Assembly: GCF_041596335.1 (NCBI RefSeq)
Contig: NZ_JBFHIT010000022.1
Coordinates: 1-64,000 of the forward strand
Source: Mangrovibacterium sp041596335
Lineage (GTDB): Bacteria; Bacteroidota; Bacteroidia; Bacteroidales; Prolixibacteraceae
Direction: 5' to 3'
DNA: 64,000 nt
The notes beneath the pieces were generated by a model. It searched no databases. It was not told the DNA's origin and saw only the letters and a list, made by a program, of their open reading frames with translations. Position numbers and translations under genes: made by a program. Of this stretch, positions 37,470 through 45,876 are shown one piece after another. Position 1 is the first letter of the stretch. The number at the start of each line of letters is the position of its first letter.

Positions 37470-38438
37470 TTAAAATTTCAATTCAAATCCCTGGATAAAA
37501 GGCAGTTCAGCCTTCTCTCTGTTGGCTTTGCCAATTTTAACACCCCACTCGGGCATTTCCCCTTTACCACTTTCGGTAAATGCTTCGGGGCGATACAAAC
37601 CAGCGGCTGTCGGGCTGTTTTTCAAATCGTAAATCTTGGTAAAATGAATCCCATCTTCAGCATACTGTATGGTATTGGTAATGTCATCGGGTCCGGTTGT
37701 TCCAATCATGGCTGCCACGCCTTTTCCTTGTGTCCACACCGCCACTTCGTGATTGCCCGGAATAACCGGATTTTCAGCATGTTTTACATAGGGCCCCTGC
37801 GGATGGTCGGCAATTGCTACGCCCATTTTGGTTTCCGCAGGACTTTTTCCCTGTTGGCGTCCTTTGTAATAAAACCAGTATTTTCCATCTTTCACAATAA
37901 GGCAGGCATCATCAATCAGGTGACTGTCAAAATCTTCCGGATTATCGCTATTCTTCAATGCCGGATTGTTCGGCAGGCGTTCCCAGGGGCCATCGGGCGA
38001 ATCGGATACAGCAATTCCAATTTTTGAATCGGGATTGTAGGGCTGTTTAAACTTCCGTGAAACGCCGGTATAGAATAACCAGTATTTGCCTTCAGCAACA
38101 AGAATATTGGGTGTGAAAACACTTTCGCCCTCCCAGGTTCCGGGCTTCCCTTTTGCCAATGCCATTCCTTTTTCGGTCCACGACTTGCCATCTTTGGAGG
38201 TAGCGTACCAAACCGTAGCATCGTACCCGGGAGATATTTTCCCTTTGGAATACCACACGTAATACAAATCGTCTACTTTGATAATATCGCTGGGATCCCG
38301 GCGCATTACGTCTTGCTCCAGGCCAATGCCTTGCAAGTTAAAATCAACGGCAGTAACCGTTTTTGTTTCTTCCTGGCCACACGCCAACAGCGAAAGCAGT
38401 AAAAAACCAATTACAAAATATCTCTTTAGGAAGTTCAT
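37470..38438 (-). CDS. GH117-like (anhydro-L-galactosidase type) five-bladed propeller, lipoprotein
   Basis: A 322-residue protein with lipobox LLAC (C20). VMRRDPSDIIKVDDLYYVWY, FDSHLIDD, KYWFYYKG, GVAIADHPQGPY, GNHEVAVW and YAEDGIHF follow in the order of GH117 neoagarobiose hydrolases. D48 would be the base and H230 (in HEVAVW) the acid. GH117 enzymes cleave 3,6-anhydro-L-galactose from agar oligosaccharides. Some subgroups act on other sugars. This is the strongest single hint at a red-algal galactan target, but a GH43-like relative with a new specificity is possible. It ends 29 bases before sulfatase 10's neighbour region and starts a run with GH97. Confidence 0.8.
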   Translation of the reverse strand: MNFLKRYFVIGFLLLSLLACGQEETKTVTAVDFNLQGIGLEQDVMRRDPSDIIKVDDLYYVWYSKGKISPGYDATVWYATSKDGKSWTEKGMALAKGKPGTWEGESVFTPNILVAEGKYWLFYTGVSRKFKQPYNPDSKIGIAVSDSPDGPWERLPNNPALKNSDNPEDFDSHLIDDACLIVKDGKYWFYYKGRQQGKSPAETKMGVAIADHPQGPYVKHAENPVIPGNHEVAVWTQGKGVAAMIGTTGPDDITNTIQYAEDGIHFTKIYDLKNSPTAAGLYRPEAFTESGKGEMPEWGVKIGKANREKAELPFIQGFELKF

Positions 38439-38467
38439 TTGATAGTTGTTTTATGTTATTTCCAGAT

Positions 38468-39862
38468 CTAATTTTCGTTTGTTTCAGGCATTTCGGCATC
38501 AACCGTTTTTTGCCATTTTTCCAGTTTGTTCAACAGGTAATTTGCTTTGTCCGGATCCTGTAAGCTCAGGTTGTTTTCTTCGCCAAGGTCTTCGCGTAGG
38601 TTGAACAGGAACAATTCGTCCGTTTCAAATTCTTTCACCAGTTTCCAGTCGCCCTCGCGGATAGCTGCTCCCATGGATAGCCCTTCTTTGCGATGGTGTG
38701 GAAAATGCCAGTAGATGGCCCGTTCCGGGAAGCCGCTTTCCAAGGAAATTAAAGGAAGCAGGCTTTCACCTTCCTGTTGGGGGTAATCCGAAGGGGCTAT
38801 CCCGGCTAACTCGACCAAGGTTGGGAAAAAATCGACTGAGGTTACGGGCACATCGCAGGTGCTACCCGGCTTAATTTTCCCCGGCCAGCTCACAATTAAC
38901 GGAACTCGTATTCCCCCTTCGTTCAAGGTGCCTTTGATCCCTTTTAAGGGTGGATTTCCCCACAACCCACCGTTGTCGGAATAGAAAAATACAACGGTAT
39001 TTTCAAGCAATCCGAGTTCTTCCAGTTTGTCGATAACCTTTCCGACATTTTGGTCAAGCTTTTCAATCATCGCGAAGTATTTATTGCCATGATATTTCCC
39101 CACATTTTCGGCGGGTGCTGTCAGGGGAGTGTGCACAACGTAAGTTGCCAGGTTCAGGAAAAAGGGCTTTTGTTTGTTTTGCTCGATAAAAGCCACCGCT
39201 TCGTCGCCAAGCCTGTCTGTTAAATATTCGCCCTCTTTCCGGTCGTTAATGGTGCCGTTTTTATAGGGGTCGAAATAGCTTTTTGGTTGGCCATATGCAC
39301 AGCCCCCAATGTTGAGGTCGAATCCTTGCTTGTCGGGATGATAGGCCGCGTTCACAATTCCATCCTTGGTATAGATGGAGCCTTCGCCACCCAAATGCCA
39401 TTTGCCAATATACGCAGTCGCGTACCCTTGCTCCTTTAAAACTTCGGCCAAGGTTACTTCTTCTTCGGGCAAATGATCCAGAAAATAAGCTTCCTTCAAC
39501 TTTTTCCCTTTGCTAAGTTTCTCCAAATAGTCATTCATTCCCACACCCGGTATGTGGCAGGTCAGTTTTAGCGTGGCCGGATATTTACCTGTCATCAGGC
39601 TGGCACGGGTTGGCGAACAGACCGGAGCAGCAGCATAGGCATCACTAAAAACCATTCCTCCTTTTGCCAGCTGATCGATGTTGGGCGTTCGGATTTCCGG
39701 CTTTTGGTTCATGTAACCAACATCGGAGTAGCCCAGATCGTCGGCCACAATTAAAACGATATTAGGTTGATTGTCAGTTGCTTTTTGTTTTTGCGCGCAG
39801 GCAGGTGTAGTAAGCAAAAAGCCTGTTGTTAAAAAGCAATATAAAGTTTGAATGTTGTTCAT
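38468..39862 (-). CDS. S1 sulfatase 10
   Basis: A 464-residue sulfatase. LLTTPAC gives a possible lipobox (C22); an ordinary signal peptide ending near CAQ is the alternative. VADDLGYSDVG, CSPTR with C82, GKWHLGGEGS, TYVVHTPL and YSDNGGLWG are all standard. IKGTLNEGGIRVPLIVSWPG closes the catalytic half. It lies between the GH117-like gene and a sialate-esterase-type gene, with 4 bases between it and the latter, so it is translated with it. Confidence 0.9.
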   Translation of the reverse strand: MNNIQTLYCFLTTGFLLTTPACAQKQKATDNQPNIVLIVADDLGYSDVGYMNQKPEIRTPNIDQLAKGGMVFSDAYAAAPVCSPTRASLMTGKYPATLKLTCHIPGVGMNDYLEKLSKGKKLKEAYFLDHLPEEEVTLAEVLKEQGYATAYIGKWHLGGEGSIYTKDGIVNAAYHPDKQGFDLNIGGCAYGQPKSYFDPYKNGTINDRKEGEYLTDRLGDEAVAFIEQNKQKPFFLNLATYVVHTPLTAPAENVGKYHGNKYFAMIEKLDQNVGKVIDKLEELGLLENTVVFFYSDNGGLWGNPPLKGIKGTLNEGGIRVPLIVSWPGKIKPGSTCDVPVTSVDFFPTLVELAGIAPSDYPQQEGESLLPLISLESGFPERAIYWHFPHHRKEGLSMGAAIREGDWKLVKEFETDELFLFNLREDLGEENNLSLQDPDKANYLLNKLEKWQKTVDAEMPETNEN

Positions 39863-39866
39863 GCGA

Positions 39867-41426
39867 TTAAAATTGGTTGTTTAGGTTGATGCGAAAAGGA
39901 CCCAGTGGCAACAGCTCGCTGTTGTACAATGTAAGCGGCGGATTGGGAAATGGCATCCAGCCATATCGTAACCATTGAACTTCTTTTACCGGGCTCAAAA
40001 TACGCAAGGTATTCTCTGACGCGATGCAGGCTTTTGCCGTCTTGAAATCGCCATTCTTACCGGCGACTTCAAAACCGAAAATAGTATCTGTGGCTGATTG
40101 CAACCCATCTCCACATTCCGAAAAGCGGAGGGTAATTTCATCTTTGTCCTGCACCCAGTTTTCCGGTTTTGGAGAGCCGCTAAGATCGTTAAAGCCATAC
40201 ACATATTTTAAGGCGTTGTGCACTGCTCTTTCGCCAACTCGTTGTTTGTCTTTGGGGTGAATGTTTTTCGGATCTCCCAAATCGAGACTCACAACCATGG
40301 CCGTATTTGCCAAGGTTTGTTGTGCTTGTTTTTGCATTTCTCTGAATTCGGGCCACAGTTCATTTTTAAAGCCTGGTAATTGCACATAAATAAACGGGAA
40401 ATCGCCCCGATTAAAATAGGCACGCCATTCATTCACCATCAACGGGAATAGATCCTTTGCTGCTTCCACCATTTCCGCATTATCGGTATCCGATTCGCCC
40501 TGATACCAAAGTACACCACGAAATGGGAGGTGTTGCAAAGGGGCGATTCCTGCCTCAAATAAAAAGCCCGGTTCGCACAACCATCGATAAGGAAATTGCC
40601 CTGCCATATAGGGCTTGCCCGGGGTTAATACATTTTGAAAGGCATCGCGTGCCCTCTCGCGATGGGCTAATTTTACCTGTTCATTTTCGAGCCAGTCGGT
40701 TGCGAACAACGATTTGGTTGAAGGATTCGCTTGGAGGGCGCCGGGTGGAATCCAGTTGTTAAGAGCTGAGCCTCCCAAAGCAACTTGTATAATCCCAACC
40801 GGAACATCTAACTTATGCTGCAGGCCGTGCCCAAATAACCAGGCAACCGCCGAAGCCTCACCGACAGTTTCTTTTTCACTTACAACCCATTCAGCATCAA
40901 AGAAGTTTTGTGTATTACACCTTGCCAGTTCTTCGTCCGAATAGCCATTTTTTGCTACAATCCGAATGTTTGTATGTTGTAGAATCCGAAGCTTATTATT
41001 TGCGGTGCAGTCAATAATTGAATCGTAAGTATCAATGTCTTTCAACTTAAAATTCATGTTCGATTGCCCGGAGCAAAGCCATACTTCACCAATCAGGATG
41101 TTCTGAAGGTTCAGATCATTCACTTTTAAAGAAATGGGCTCGAAGGATGCTTTTCTGGCCTTAAAAGTTACCCGCCAGTTCCCTTGCTGATCGGCTGTTG
41201 TGTTGCTTTTTTCATCGTCCAATTGCGCCAGGATTTTTGTGCCTGGCCTTGCTTCTCCCCAAATCGTTATGGGTTCATTCTGCTGCAATACCATATTAGA
41301 GCCCAAAGCGGAGGCTAAACGCAGTTCATGAGAATTGTTGCTACTTTTTTGGGCATAGCCTGAAAAAGCTACGACCCAAAGGGATAGCGTTAGTATAAAC
41401 CGGTATTTTCGTAACATCAACTTCAT
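39867..41426 (-). CDS. Sialate O-acetylesterase-type carbohydrate esterase
   Basis: A 519-residue protein with signal peptide ending at GYAQ. SALGSNMVLQQNEPITIWG is the typical N-terminal beta domain. GEVWLCSGQSNMNF carries the nucleophile Ser (S122), WYQGESDTDN the second block, and DLGDPKNIHPKDK the Asp/His block. These enzymes remove O-acetyl groups from sugars in the periplasm. Sialic acid is not implied. It is unrelated in domain layout to the shorter SASA protein at 26690, so two acyl-removing enzymes of one superfamily serve the locus. Confidence 0.88.
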   Translation of the reverse strand: MKLMLRKYRFILTLSLWVVAFSGYAQKSSNNSHELRLASALGSNMVLQQNEPITIWGEARPGTKILAQLDDEKSNTTADQQGNWRVTFKARKASFEPISLKVNDLNLQNILIGEVWLCSGQSNMNFKLKDIDTYDSIIDCTANNKLRILQHTNIRIVAKNGYSDEELARCNTQNFFDAEWVVSEKETVGEASAVAWLFGHGLQHKLDVPVGIIQVALGGSALNNWIPPGALQANPSTKSLFATDWLENEQVKLAHRERARDAFQNVLTPGKPYMAGQFPYRWLCEPGFLFEAGIAPLQHLPFRGVLWYQGESDTDNAEMVEAAKDLFPLMVNEWRAYFNRGDFPFIYVQLPGFKNELWPEFREMQKQAQQTLANTAMVVSLDLGDPKNIHPKDKQRVGERAVHNALKYVYGFNDLSGSPKPENWVQDKDEITLRFSECGDGLQSATDTIFGFEVAGKNGDFKTAKACIASENTLRILSPVKEVQWLRYGWMPFPNPPLTLYNSELLPLGPFRINLNNQF

Positions 41427-41468
41427 TATTTAAACGGTCGATAGTGACCAGCTGTACACTTTTTTTAC

Positions 41469-42704
41469 TTAAAAAACCAACTCAATATCGTGCAGCGAAA
41501 CATGAAACAGGTTTTGTACTAATTCGTTCAAACGCATTTCATCGCCGGTGATATGAAAAATCCGCTGTGTATGGGTTATGCTTTCTCCAGCTTTCAGCAA
41601 GGCTGCGGGCGAGGAGCTTTCAATTTCGTAGAAAGGCCCCATGATCGATCCGTCATCAACTGGCCCATCGTTGTAGGAGTTTAGAGCATCACCTTTTAAC
41701 GGATCTTCCTGTTCTCCCCATTTCGAATTCACGTATTTAGCAGGCTCTTCGGGTTTTGAATACCATAGCACCGTTAAGCTTTTAGATTCAGGATCGTAAC
41801 TTCCGCAATAGGGAGTCGATCGTTCAGGAGATAAGCCAATCTTATTGCGTTGCTTGCCATCTACCTTAAAATAAACGACTCCATCTTTTACGATCAGGCG
41901 TTCGGACGGAACTTTCCCGAAATAATCGTCTTCAACAACTTTCCCAAGTTCATCTTCATTTCCTTCGTTATAGGGCAGGAAAACCACACCTTTTTCAGCC
42001 GGGTTGAACATGCACAGCAACCAGATGGATAAAAAGCCGGAATCTTCCGTCCAGTTATTTTCACCTTTGTTTGTCAGAATGTTTTCGGTTTCGTATGCCA
42101 CCCAATGAAGCGATTCGTTAAGTGGTGTTTTCAGTGTTTTTGCTACCGCTTCTTTTGGCAGAAGTTTGATTGTGCGATTTACTCCAACCTGAAGTGAAGT
42201 TCCTGATGTATTGGTCAGTTCAAAGGTTTTTTGAAACGAAACCTTCGAGCCGCTTTTTTCGACCACGTCAAATGGAGTTGTATCAAGTTCCTTGGGTACG
42301 TTCCAGTTTTCGAAGGTTTGCTCTGCATTCGGTTTAAAATAAATTGAAAACGGTCCGCCTTCAGGTCCCAGCCAAAAGCGTTCTTCACCTCCAAAAGGAT
42401 TAAACTTAGTGTTGAATTCTCCTGCTTCGATATAATCATGATTGATCCAGCCAAAACTTTTTCCTTCCATGCCACTGGCAGTGCTGGTCATTACCCGGCT
42501 TTGATATCCCGGAGCGATAAGAACGGAAGCACCACTATCTTCATCTGTCAGTTGAAGAATTTCAATTTTTTGATTTTTGAAAAGTTCAACATCATAACCG
42601 TAAGTGCCTTTCGGGAAATGATTATTTTGATTTTGACTATTGCAGGACATGAATAAAACAGTTAGTGAAACAAGACTTAATTTTTTCGCATTCAAATAGT
42701 TCAT
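41469..42704 (-). CDS. DUF6786-like lipoprotein, mutarotase-like fold
   Basis: A 411-residue protein with lipobox LFMSC (C21). Phrases such as VLIAPGYQSRVMTSTASG, SFGWINHDYI, FNPFGGEERFWLGPEGG and GESITHTQRIFH suggest a galactose-mutarotase-like beta-sandwich. I recognise the pattern as a domain of unknown function, probably DUF6786. Such proteins are common in sulfatase-rich loci. It may bind or epimerise sugars released by the enzymes around it, but no activity is established. It follows sulfatase 11 after 13 bases. Confidence 0.7.
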   Translation of the reverse strand: MNYLNAKKLSLVSLTVLFMSCNSQNQNNHFPKGTYGYDVELFKNQKIEILQLTDEDSGASVLIAPGYQSRVMTSTASGMEGKSFGWINHDYIEAGEFNTKFNPFGGEERFWLGPEGGPFSIYFKPNAEQTFENWNVPKELDTTPFDVVEKSGSKVSFQKTFELTNTSGTSLQVGVNRTIKLLPKEAVAKTLKTPLNESLHWVAYETENILTNKGENNWTEDSGFLSIWLLCMFNPAEKGVVFLPYNEGNEDELGKVVEDDYFGKVPSERLIVKDGVVYFKVDGKQRNKIGLSPERSTPYCGSYDPESKSLTVLWYSKPEEPAKYVNSKWGEQEDPLKGDALNSYNDGPVDDGSIMGPFYEIESSSPAALLKAGESITHTQRIFHITGDEMRLNELVQNLFHVSLHDIELVF

Positions 42705-42717
42705 TCCGGTTGATTAT

Positions 42718-44271
42718 TTAGTTTATGATCGGTTCCAGTTGTTTCCAGCCTTCCATCCCTTCATTTTCCTGAATGGCTCCGGGAGTGCTCCTTCCGTCGA
42801 GAATGATTTTTTTGAGGGCTGCTTTTAACTCTGCAGCTTTTTCCGGATTTTCAGCAATCAAATTATTTGTTTCGCCAATATCATCTTTCAGGTTGTATAA
42901 CTGCATGGGCGGCAAATCCAATTTTTCGTTTTTTATGTCCTGTGGACGAGGGTAACTCCATCCGCCCGATCCGGGACAAACACACAACTTCCAATCGCCC
43001 TGCCGAATGGCAAACGAACCATTTATGGAATGGTGAATTGTATAGTCGCGGACCTTGGCACTGTTTGCACCCGTAATAATTGGCAACATGCTGTAGCTGT
43101 CTTCTGCTTCATGATCCTGAATTTGATATCCGGTAAGTTCGGCGCAGGTAGCAAAAAAGTCGGTGGTGCAGATTGTTTTGTCCGAACTGGTATTTTTCAG
43201 TCCTTTGCCAGGCCATTCAACAATAAAGGGCACACGGTGGCCGCCCTCGAAAATATCAGCCTTTGTTCCCTGAAACAGAAAACTTGGATCATGATCAACT
43301 TTAGCAAGCTCTTCAAAATCGGCCTTCGGCGAGCAACCGTTGTCGCTGGTAAATACCAACAGTGTATTTTCTGAAATCCCCTGACTTTTCAGTGCTTCCC
43401 GAATCTGGCGAACAACATCGTCGACCTGCATCACAAAATCGCCATACATGTTGGTGTTGCTTTTTCCTAAAAACTCGGTTGTGGGTAGAATAGGAGTGTG
43501 TGGGGCAGGCAAGGGGAAGTATAAAAAGAATGGCGACTTGCCATTGGCGTTTTTAGTGATATAGTCCACCGCCTTGTCGGTTAAATCCTGCAAAACGTTT
43601 GCATGCACAAAATCGTCGGAAGTCAGTCCTTTTCTCCAGATTCCTTTTTCATCGACAGAAATAGTCGTTTTTGTAGGAACCATTGTTGGCATGTCGTTTT
43701 CCACATACACATACGGAGCCATATCGAGCGAGCCGCAAAAGCCAAAAGAATAGTCGAACCCATGCGTTGACGGCCCGTTTTGTATCGGTACTGTGAAGTC
43801 AACACTTGGTTTTGCGTCGAGGTTATCAATGTTTTGGCTCGCTTTATTTTCCAGAGCCCAGTCCCAGCCCAAATGCCATTTGCCAATATAGGCCGTAGCG
43901 TATCCCTGGCTTTTTAGCATGCTTGCTACGGTGGCGCGATCAGGCGCGATCAGCGATTTTGAATAGCCACTTAAGACACCACTTTTCAACGAAGTTCTCC
44001 AGTTATATCTTCCGGTTAATATGCCATAGCGGGTAGGGGTGCATACGGCCGATGAAGTATGCGCGTCGGTAAACATGACCCCATTTGCAGCCATTTTATC
44101 CAGGTTCGGTGTTGGGATTTTCCCGTCCGAATTGAAACATTTCACATCGCCAAATCCTAAATCATCGGCCAGAATGTAGATGATATTCGGCCTGTGTTCC
44201 TTGGCACTGCCTGAAAAGTTACATGCTAAAAGGAAAATGGCTGCTGAATTTATAAAAAGGGAGCTTTTCAT
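42718..44271 (-). CDS. S1 sulfatase 11, lipoprotein
   Basis: A 517-residue sulfatase with lipobox FLLAC (C17). LADDLGFGDVKCFN, CTPTR with C77, GKWHLGWDW, APYVYVENDM, LPAPHTP and TSDNGCSP are all present, with a long insert as in sulfatase 3. It is the first gene after a 180-base gap that carries a shared 16-base element (44416-44431), so a new transcript may begin here. Its start codon is preceded by an A-rich stretch and no Shine-Dalgarno sequence. Confidence 0.92.
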   Translation of the reverse strand: MKSSLFINSAAIFLLACNFSGSAKEHRPNIIYILADDLGFGDVKCFNSDGKIPTPNLDKMAANGVMFTDAHTSSAVCTPTRYGILTGRYNWRTSLKSGVLSGYSKSLIAPDRATVASMLKSQGYATAYIGKWHLGWDWALENKASQNIDNLDAKPSVDFTVPIQNGPSTHGFDYSFGFCGSLDMAPYVYVENDMPTMVPTKTTISVDEKGIWRKGLTSDDFVHANVLQDLTDKAVDYITKNANGKSPFFLYFPLPAPHTPILPTTEFLGKSNTNMYGDFVMQVDDVVRQIREALKSQGISENTLLVFTSDNGCSPKADFEELAKVDHDPSFLFQGTKADIFEGGHRVPFIVEWPGKGLKNTSSDKTICTTDFFATCAELTGYQIQDHEAEDSYSMLPIITGANSAKVRDYTIHHSINGSFAIRQGDWKLCVCPGSGGWSYPRPQDIKNEKLDLPPMQLYNLKDDIGETNNLIAENPEKAAELKAALKKIILDGRSTPGAIQENEGMEGWKQLEPIIN

Positions 44272-44415
44272 TTTTTAAACATTTTTAATTGATCGGTTGA
44301 AAATATAAAAGTATATCGCCACCAATTATTGGCATTCGTTCGTTTGTTCTTAATTATCATTCATGATCGCCCTTCTCGGCTCTGCATGCCGTATCTGGCG
44401 GTATTTTTGTATGAT

Positions 44416-44431
44416 ATTTTAATCAAATTGT
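44416..44431 (-). promoter_or_regulatory. Shared upstream element ACAATTTGATTAAAAT
   Basis: On the minus strand this 16-base sequence differs by one base from 51922-51937. It lies about 145 bases before the sulfatase 11 start, as the other lies about 134 bases before GH116 copy C. TTTG is included, but the spacing to an upstream TA does not fit TAnnTTTG exactly. It may be a promoter or a regulator site. Confidence 0.4.
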
Positions 44432-44451
44432 CTATCTCTGTTTTAGTTTTA

Positions 44452-45870
44452 TTATTCCGGCAGGACAAGGTGTTTCGGATTTTCAACCTGCCCAACCGGA
44501 CGTGCATTTAACGTGATTTCCGCGTCAAACTTTTGAATCGCTTCTTTTAATTGAACTACAATCTCAGGGAATTGGTCGTTGAGATTTTTTTGCTCGGCAA
44601 TATCCGTTTTTAGGTTGTAGAGAGTTTCTTCACCGTCAACGATTCGGAGTTTCCAATCTTTCCACCTAACCGCTTCTAAAGTTCCCCAATGAGAATAGAA
44701 AAAGTATTCGTGCGGACTCTCAGCTCCATCAATCAACACAGGCAAAATATCTTTTCCATCTATAATGCGGTCGCTGGGAATGTCAGCACCAATTAAATTT
44801 GCAAAGGTTGGCAGCAAATCCATGGTGGTAAGCAGATGATCGATTTCAATTCCTGCTTCAATTTTAGCGGGCCAGCGAATTACCGTTGGCATGCGCATTC
44901 CACCCTCTAAGGTTTGTCCCTTGTGTCCACGCAGAGGCTTGTTTGAGCCTTTTTTGGTGGCGCCATTATCGCTGGTAACTAATACGATTGTATTTTCATC
45001 GATGCCCTGTTCTTTTAGGGTAGAAAGAATTTGTCCCACCGACCAGTCAATTTCGTAAATAGCTGTTGAATAAAGTTCCGGCGAGGCCGTCTGTCCATTC
45101 GCCAGAACCCCGGCATATTCTTTTTTTATTTCGGGCGAAGCTGCCAATGGGCCATGCGGAATGGGATGCGGCACATAAAGAAAGAAGCTTTCATGTTTAT
45201 GATCCTTGATGAACTTCACCGCTCGTTCCGTGATCCTCTTGGTCAGATAATTGGCATCCGGATCAAGCTCTGTCACTTCTTCCATTTCTAAAAGCGGAAG
45301 GGGCGGAAATTGAAAATATTCTTGTCGCGGATGGCGGGGCGTAATATCATGACTGTAAGGCAAGCCAAAAAACTCTTCAAAGCCTTGCCGGCTTGGTAAA
45401 AACTCCGGTTGATCGCCCAAATGCCACTTTCCAAATATCCCGGTCCGGTAACCAACCGACAGGGCAATTTCAGCAATGGTTATCTCATCAGGATTCAAGC
45501 CGTTGCCATCAGCCGCCAGGCAAACAGGAAATCGCTTTCCCGGAGGAATATTTGGCAATTCCACCGCTAAGCTTGAAGGTGGCTCCATGCTTACACGTCG
45601 TGGGTAACAACCCGTCATAAGCGCTGCGCGCGAAGGAGTACACAAAGGGGCTGCCACATAAAAACTGGTGAGCCGGGCACCTTCTTCAGCCATTTTATCA
45701 ATGTTTGGTGTAAAAACATGCTCTGCTCCAAAACAGCTCAAATCGCCGTAACCCTGATCATCCGTGAAGATGATGACGAGGTTGGGTTTCGTATTTGTTT
45801 CTTTTTCCCCAAAAGAGTAGGAATAAAACAAAACTGAAAAAACCAATGTGCAAAAACTTATTCGTTCCAT
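44452..45870 (-). CDS. S1 sulfatase 12
   Basis: A 472-residue sulfatase paralogous to sulfatase 8. It has a signal peptide (MERISFCTLVFSVLFYSYSF), FTDDQGYGDLSCFG, FYVAAPLCTPSRAAL with C77, GKWHLGDQPEFLPSRQGFE, PHPIPHGP and TSDNGATKK. Unlike sulfatase 8 it has no lipobox, so the pair may act in different places (soluble against anchored). It starts 6 bases after the GH116 copy B stop. The catalytic motifs are complete. Confidence 0.92.
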   Translation of the reverse strand: MERISFCTLVFSVLFYSYSFGEKETNTKPNLVIIFTDDQGYGDLSCFGAEHVFTPNIDKMAEEGARLTSFYVAAPLCTPSRAALMTGCYPRRVSMEPPSSLAVELPNIPPGKRFPVCLAADGNGLNPDEITIAEIALSVGYRTGIFGKWHLGDQPEFLPSRQGFEEFFGLPYSHDITPRHPRQEYFQFPPLPLLEMEEVTELDPDANYLTKRITERAVKFIKDHKHESFFLYVPHPIPHGPLAASPEIKKEYAGVLANGQTASPELYSTAIYEIDWSVGQILSTLKEQGIDENTIVLVTSDNGATKKGSNKPLRGHKGQTLEGGMRMPTVIRWPAKIEAGIEIDHLLTTMDLLPTFANLIGADIPSDRIIDGKDILPVLIDGAESPHEYFFYSHWGTLEAVRWKDWKLRIVDGEETLYNLKTDIAEQKNLNDQFPEIVVQLKEAIQKFDAEITLNARPVGQVENPKHLVLPE

Positions 45871-45876
45871 ATTTTT

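Noticed and set aside
42718..44271. Assigning exact S1 subfamilies (such as S1_15) from the VYVEND phrase
   Set aside because: Shared by sulfatases 3 and 11 and suggestive, but subfamily calls need an HMM or tree that I cannot run.
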